64,000 nucleotides of DNA from a bacterium. GTDB lineage: Bacteria; JAJVIF01. Each line of letters starts with the position of its first letter. Within the stretch, counting starts at the first letter, position 1. Shown here one piece after another: positions 60,407 through 64,000 of the stretch. A program made the translations under genes and the position numbers. The stretch is from assembly GCA_022072165.1 (NCBI GenBank), contig JAJVIF010000001.1, positions 1,322,598-1,386,597 on the forward strand, given 5' to 3'. The notes below the pieces were generated by a model. The model made no database searches, was not told the DNA's origin, and saw only the letters and a list, made by a program, of their open reading frames with translations.

Positions 60407-61423
60407 ATGCCCCGCCGCGCCAAAGGTCTGACTCCGGAAGAGCAGCAAGCCTCCAGCATCAGCATTCATGCGAAGCACCTGCTGGTGTTTCTGGAAGCAC
60501 TGGCGAGTGAAGCGCCGGTCAGCAGCATTGATCTGGAAACGCGCATGGGGGTCTCAGGCCGCACGATTCGTCGCTACAAAGAAGCGTTGTCGAGTCAGGG
60601 ATTTGAGATCAAGACTCGTCGCGGTCAGGGCTATCAGCTGAAGTATGTCCCGGAACATTGGGTTCGGATTCTGCCGCAGTCGATTCACAAGCAGCTGCTG
60701 TCGCTGGACATCATGCTCAAGACCGCGGCTCAGCCATCGTTGCAGGTGCAGGAAGCGGTGGATACGCTTTCGAAGCAGATTCTGGATCGCACCAGCCGAA
60801 ACACGGAGATGCTGCAGGTCCGCCTGAAACGGGCGATCAAGACCGACGCGGGATTGCGCCGAACATCTACCAGGGCGTTTGGCAATCTCAAGCATTGCCT
60901 CGATGCGATCCTCAACGAGCATCCGCTGGAGTTTGACTACACCGACTCCAAAGGGGAAGCCTCCCATCGGGAAGTGGACCCGTATGGTTGCCTGTACACC
61001 CTCGACACCTGGTACCTGATCTGCTTCGACCGTCGCAAGAAAGCCCCCCGCAACTTCGCGCTGGAGCGGATGCAGGCCGTGAAGCTGCAGTACGACAAAG
61101 TCTTCCCCTACCCTGCCGAATTCGATATCGAAAAGGCCTACCGGGGTGCCTGGGGCGTCTGGAAATCAGAGGGACTTCCCACGCAGTGCGAGTTTGTCGT
61201 GGACAAGGCCCTGGCGACCTTCTTTCGGGAGTTCAACTTTCCGAGTGCGAAGGCGCATTTGCAGCGGGATGGCCGGCTCCGCATCAAGACGTCGTATGCG
61301 GATGTCGCGGAAGCGGCGCGCTGGCTGGCCCCCTATGCGGACATGCTGGAAGTCCGGTACCCCGAGGAACTGAAGACGGAATTGCGGTTGAAAGCGGAAG
61401 GGATCCTGAAGCGACTGGGGTAG
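60407..61423 (+). CDS. WYL-domain transcriptional regulator
   Basis: This 338-residue protein has an N-terminal winged helix-turn-helix (about 20-75: LVFLEALASEAPVSSIDLETRMGVSGRTIRRYKEAL) and a WYL domain (about 165-250, 'TWYLICFDRRKKAPRNFALERM'), which senses small ligands or nucleic acids in related regulators. A C-terminal WCX-like region ends at 338. No target is obvious: mtaB is divergent, and the next gene on this strand is of unknown function. The start at 60407 follows from the -10 box. Confidence 0.87.
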   Translation: MPRRAKGLTPEEQQASSISIHAKHLLVFLEALASEAPVSSIDLETRMGVSGRTIRRYKEALSSQGFEIKTRRGQGYQLKYVPEHWVRILPQSIHKQLLSLDIMLKTAAQPSLQVQEAVDTLSKQILDRTSRNTEMLQVRLKRAIKTDAGLRRTSTRAFGNLKHCLDAILNEHPLEFDYTDSKGEASHREVDPYGCLYTLDTWYLICFDRRKKAPRNFALERMQAVKLQYDKVFPYPAEFDIEKAYRGAWGVWKSEGLPTQCEFVVDKALATFFREFNFPSAKAHLQRDGRLRIKTSYADVAEAARWLAPYADMLEVRYPEELKTELRLKAEGILKRLG

Positions 61424-61579
61424 CTCGCGGCGTTATGCCCTGTAATTCACAAATTCTCCACAACCGTCCATTCTTGATCTCTACCCCATAACTGGCCCTG
61501 ATTAGGCCAGCCTTCGGCCACAGAATCCGTACTATCGGTTCTATCGCCCAGCCTGACGCGACAAGGGGTAACACTAAAC

Positions 61580-62401
61580 GTGCGTATACTACACGCGTTC
61601 CGACCGACTGATCACCATCGCCACATCGCTCTCCCAGGCTCCTTGCAGGCTCCGGGAGGGGAGCTTGAGAGCGACCTGTGGACCCCCGATCCGCCGGAGG
61701 CCGACTGGCCCCTGCCGTGGTTGATCACCCTCTCAGAGTTGTGCGCTGCCGCGACTCACGGCACGTCAGCGCGCCTGCTGCCCGACACCACCGATTTCAC
61801 GAGCGACTGGCTCGCTCCACATGGATCACCGGCGCTGGTCCTTTGTCTTCAGGACTCCCCTGGCGCCACGGCTCGCCTGCTGACTGCGGACTCTCCGCTG
61901 GACCTCTGGTCCACCTACTGGGAGGCGCAGGCAGCCCGAATCCGTAAGGACGCCACGCTCATCGCGACCCTGCTGGTCGATGGGCGGCAGTTGCCACTGA
62001 CCGGAGGCTGGAGCAGCTGCCGTGCGGCGGCTCAGGCATCGCTCTTTTTTGCTGCACAGCAACCGATGCTCCCTGCCCCCTGGCATCGGAGTATCGCGGT
62101 CCATGAGTGGCTGGAGCTGGCGCAGTCCCACCTAATGTCAAGCCTGGGGTGCGATGCCCGGCGCAGTGCGGTCCTGGTGCAGCGCTGCCTGCAGGACCTG
62201 CGGACGGTGGAGGTCACGCCCAGGGAATTAGCCATCACGCTGTGCAACCACCTGACGACCTTAGCTGTCCCGCTGGGTGCACGCAGTGACTACCGTCGCT
62301 TTTTACGACTCCGTCTGGAGGATGCCGCGCTATGTGGTGCGGCATTCACTACGGCGGATCTCCTTTACCCAATCTCGGAAATCTGGAGTCCATGGTCATG
62401 A
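61580..62401 (+). CDS. Protein of unknown function
   Basis: This 273-residue protein starts with GTG and has no signal or membrane helix. It is rich in Leu, Ala and Trp, with segments such as DLWSTYWEAQAARIRKDATLIATLLVDG that look like helices. I recognise no family. Its stop overlaps the next start by four bases (ATGA), so the two are translated together. It is 156 bases downstream of the WYL regulator. Confidence 0.62.
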   Translation: MRILHAFRPTDHHRHIALPGSLQAPGGELESDLWTPDPPEADWPLPWLITLSELCAAATHGTSARLLPDTTDFTSDWLAPHGSPALVLCLQDSPGATARLLTADSPLDLWSTYWEAQAARIRKDATLIATLLVDGRQLPLTGGWSSCRAAAQASLFFAAQQPMLPAPWHRSIAVHEWLELAQSHLMSSLGCDARRSAVLVQRCLQDLRTVEVTPRELAITLCNHLTTLAVPLGARSDYRRFLRLRLEDAALCGAAFTTADLLYPISEIWSPWS

Positions 62402-62697
62402 GTCCTCGACGAACGAACACGACATCGCTGTACAACGAACATCTTCGCACCGGTCGCGTAGTCAAGAAGCGGTTCGGCGCGCACTTCGACTTCTATGAAC
62501 GGGAGTACCGGTGCGGTCGCGATCCCTACAAGCGGGAACTGCGTCGCCATAACCAGACCTGGCTGAATCGTCGGTTCCTCGGCTATCTCGCAGGGGTCCG
62601 GGATCCCGACGAGACTCCGGCATGGGTGGATGTGGTGCAGACCAATGGCAAGGCGCCACCTGTTCTGAAATGTCCGCCAAGGGCCAGGCCCCATTAG
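62398..62697 (+). CDS. Small basic protein, coupled to the preceding gene
   Basis: This 99-residue frame starts at the ATG overlapping the stop of the previous gene, with GGAG nine bases upstream. It is strongly basic with many Arg, Tyr and Trp, for example TGRVVKKRFGAHFDFYEREYRC and RRHNQTWLNRRFLGYLAG; a nucleic-acid-binding role is possible but unproven. Its stop abuts the ligA stop (TAG|CTA). Confidence 0.6.
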   Translation: MSPRRTNTTSLYNEHLRTGRVVKKRFGAHFDFYEREYRCGRDPYKRELRRHNQTWLNRRFLGYLAGVRDPDETPAWVDVVQTNGKAPPVLKCPPRARPH

Positions 62698-64000
62698 CTA
62701 CAGCGCGGCGAGCCAGGCCTCCAGGGCATCATCCCCCTCGATGACCGGGAGATTGAGCTCCCGCGCCTTGTCCGCCTTCGAGCCGGGGTCAGCGCCGATG
62801 AGGACCAGATGGGTCTTTTTCGAAACGCTCGATCCCGGCTTCCCGCCCGCCTGCTGGATCCGTTCCTGGATCTGCGGGCGGGAGTAACGACTGAAGGTCC
62901 CGGTGATGACGATGGTTTGCCCTGCCAGCGGACCATCCGAACGGCTCACCAGCGACGACTGATAGTCGGGTGCAAGAGCCCGCAGTCCCAGCTGCCGCAG
63001 CTCTTCAAGAATCCGCTGATTGGTAGGGTCGTGGAAGAACTGCCAGATGTCCTCGGCCATGACCGCACCAATCCCATGCACGTCCTGCAGCGCTGCCACA
63101 TCAGCAGCGACAAGCGCTTGACTAGTGCCGAACGCGCTTTCTAAGAGCTTTGCGGACTCCACCCCGACTCCGGGAATCCCAAGTCCGGTGAGGAGTCGCC
63201 AGAGGGGCTGATCTTTCGTCGCCTCGATGCTGGACAGCAGATTGCGGACCGAAGTCGCGCCATAGCCCTCCAGGGAAGCCATCTCCGGAGCGTGCTCGTG
63301 CAGGCGGTAGAGATCGGCGACGGTCGTGAGCCAGCCGAGGTCGACAAACTTCTCGACATTCTTCACCCCCATCCCCTCCATCCGCATGGCATCCCGGGAG
63401 GCGAAGTATTCGAGGCGTCGCACCAGCTGCGGCCGACAGGCGAGTCCCACGCAGCGATAGCCGACCTTTCCTTCTTCCTGGACGACCGCCGATCCACAGG
63501 CGGGACAGTGGGTCGGGCGGGGGATTGGTTGCTCGGCACCGGAGCGGCGGTCCGGGAAGACCTGCAGGACTTGGGGAATGATTTCGCCGGCCTTCTGGAT
63601 TTCGACGTAGTCGCCAAGGAGGAGTCCCAGGCGGTCGATTTCATCCCAGTTGTGGAGACTCGCGGCTTTGACGGTCGTGCCTCCGAGCCGGACCGGCGCG
63701 AGTTGCGCGGTGGGAGTCAGCGCACCGGTGCGTCCGACCCCGATCTCCACCTCCAGCACCTGGGTAATGGCGGTCTCTGGCGGGTATTTGTAAGCGAGCG
63801 CCCAGCGGGGGGACCTGGCAGTCCAGCCGGCCGCCTCCTGGACCGCATAAGGATTCACTTTGATCACCAGACCATCGGCCCAATAGGGGAGATCGTGGAT
63901 CGTGGTGGCCTGTGCCTCGATTTGCTGACGCACCGACTCAATATCAGGGCAGCGGAGGCTGGCGGGATTGGTCCTGAGGCCCAGCGAGGCGAGGAATTGC
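62698..64000 (-). CDS. ligA: NAD-dependent DNA ligase (5' end outside window)
   Basis: The C-terminal 434 residues of LigA are visible; the frame stays open to the right edge of the window, so the adenylation domain with the catalytic lysine lies beyond. Visible parts are the end of the adenylation domain (PRWALAYKYPPE), the OB fold, a four-cysteine zinc finger (CPACG … YRCVGLAC), helix-hairpin-helix repeats (VKNVEKFVDLGWL, GIPGVGVESAKLL), and a C-terminal BRCT domain (PLAGQTIVITGTFSRYSR). It seals nicks in replication and repair. Confidence 0.97.
   Translation of the reverse strand, partial: QFLASLGLRTNPASLRCPDIESVRQQIEAQATTIHDLPYWADGLVIKVNPYAVQEAAGWTARSPRWALAYKYPPETAITQVLEVEIGVGRTGALTPTAQLAPVRLGGTTVKAASLHNWDEIDRLGLLLGDYVEIQKAGEIIPQVLQVFPDRRSGAEQPIPRPTHCPACGSAVVQEEGKVGYRCVGLACRPQLVRRLEYFASRDAMRMEGMGVKNVEKFVDLGWLTTVADLYRLHEHAPEMASLEGYGATSVRNLLSSIEATKDQPLWRLLTGLGIPGVGVESAKLLESAFGTSQALVAADVAALQDVHGIGAVMAEDIWQFFHDPTNQRILEELRQLGLRALAPDYQSSLVSRSDGPLAGQTIVITGTFSRYSRPQIQERIQQAGGKPGSSVSKKTHLVLIGADPGSKADKARELNLPVIEGDDALEAWLAAL

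Overview
The window is one continuous, high-GC, gene-dense stretch of bacterial chromosome with 57 supported protein genes and no rRNA, tRNA, insertion sequence, prophage or CRISPR array that I can see. The organism cannot be named from the sequence. Several traits point to an uncultured, probably diderm lineage with a decorated cell surface. There are about fifteen lipoprotein or secreted-protein genes of unknown function, an AsmA/TamB-like membrane protein, and a DsbD-type reductant importer. A DUF5693 membrane protein is coupled to a CsaB-type pyruvyl transferase, the enzyme that prepares cell-wall polymers for S-layer anchoring. Translation starts are of two kinds. Many housekeeping genes have a TANNNT-like -10 box only 6 to 10 bases before the start codon and no ribosome binding site, so they are probably leaderless. 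Many secreted or abundant proteins have a clear GGAGG-type site instead.

Layout. 1-7260: the end of a peptide-type ABC substrate-binding protein, a membrane histidine kinase, and riboflavin genes (ribBA, ribH) mixed with small lipoproteins. 7327-16117: a 1,334-residue hybrid sensor kinase with about six PAS domains, two tandem putative-Ig lipoproteins, a NifU-like protein, a pair of related secreted proteins and a DUF2203 protein. 16339-21867: mutY, an AsmA-like protein, holA and two overlapping BatA/BatB-like von Willebrand proteins. 22042-27804: a membrane protein divergent from a 2-Cys peroxiredoxin, cstA, small unknown proteins, and a 430-base non-coding stretch with strong RNA-like folding. 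27835-34270: an accessory block of lipoproteins, with five PrcB_C-like repeats in one protein and three paralogous genes on the other strand.

34335-43111: a methyltransferase, glutamate dehydrogenase, a secreted protein, the DUF5693-csaB pair and an RsbU-type phosphatase. 43239-51832: a cyclophilin lipoprotein, a flavin reductase-like protein, a VOC protein, ddl, DUF4126, a STAS protein, an aminotransferase, a thioredoxin-coupled arsenate reductase and a lone CoA-transferase subunit. 52074-55844: a redox group of DsbD, a redoxin and superoxide dismutase. 56144-64000: a large SBBP-repeat lipoprotein, mtaB, a WYL regulator, two coupled unknown genes and the 3' part of ligA.

The most interesting signals are a nearly identical 13-bp palindrome in front of the peroxiredoxin and superoxide dismutase genes, which suggests a shared oxidative-stress operator, and two candidate structured RNAs (26760-27000 and about 56010-56122). 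Also notable are the leaderless promoter pattern, the lipoprotein repeat cluster and several convergent gene pairs whose stop codons share a YTAG tetranucleotide.
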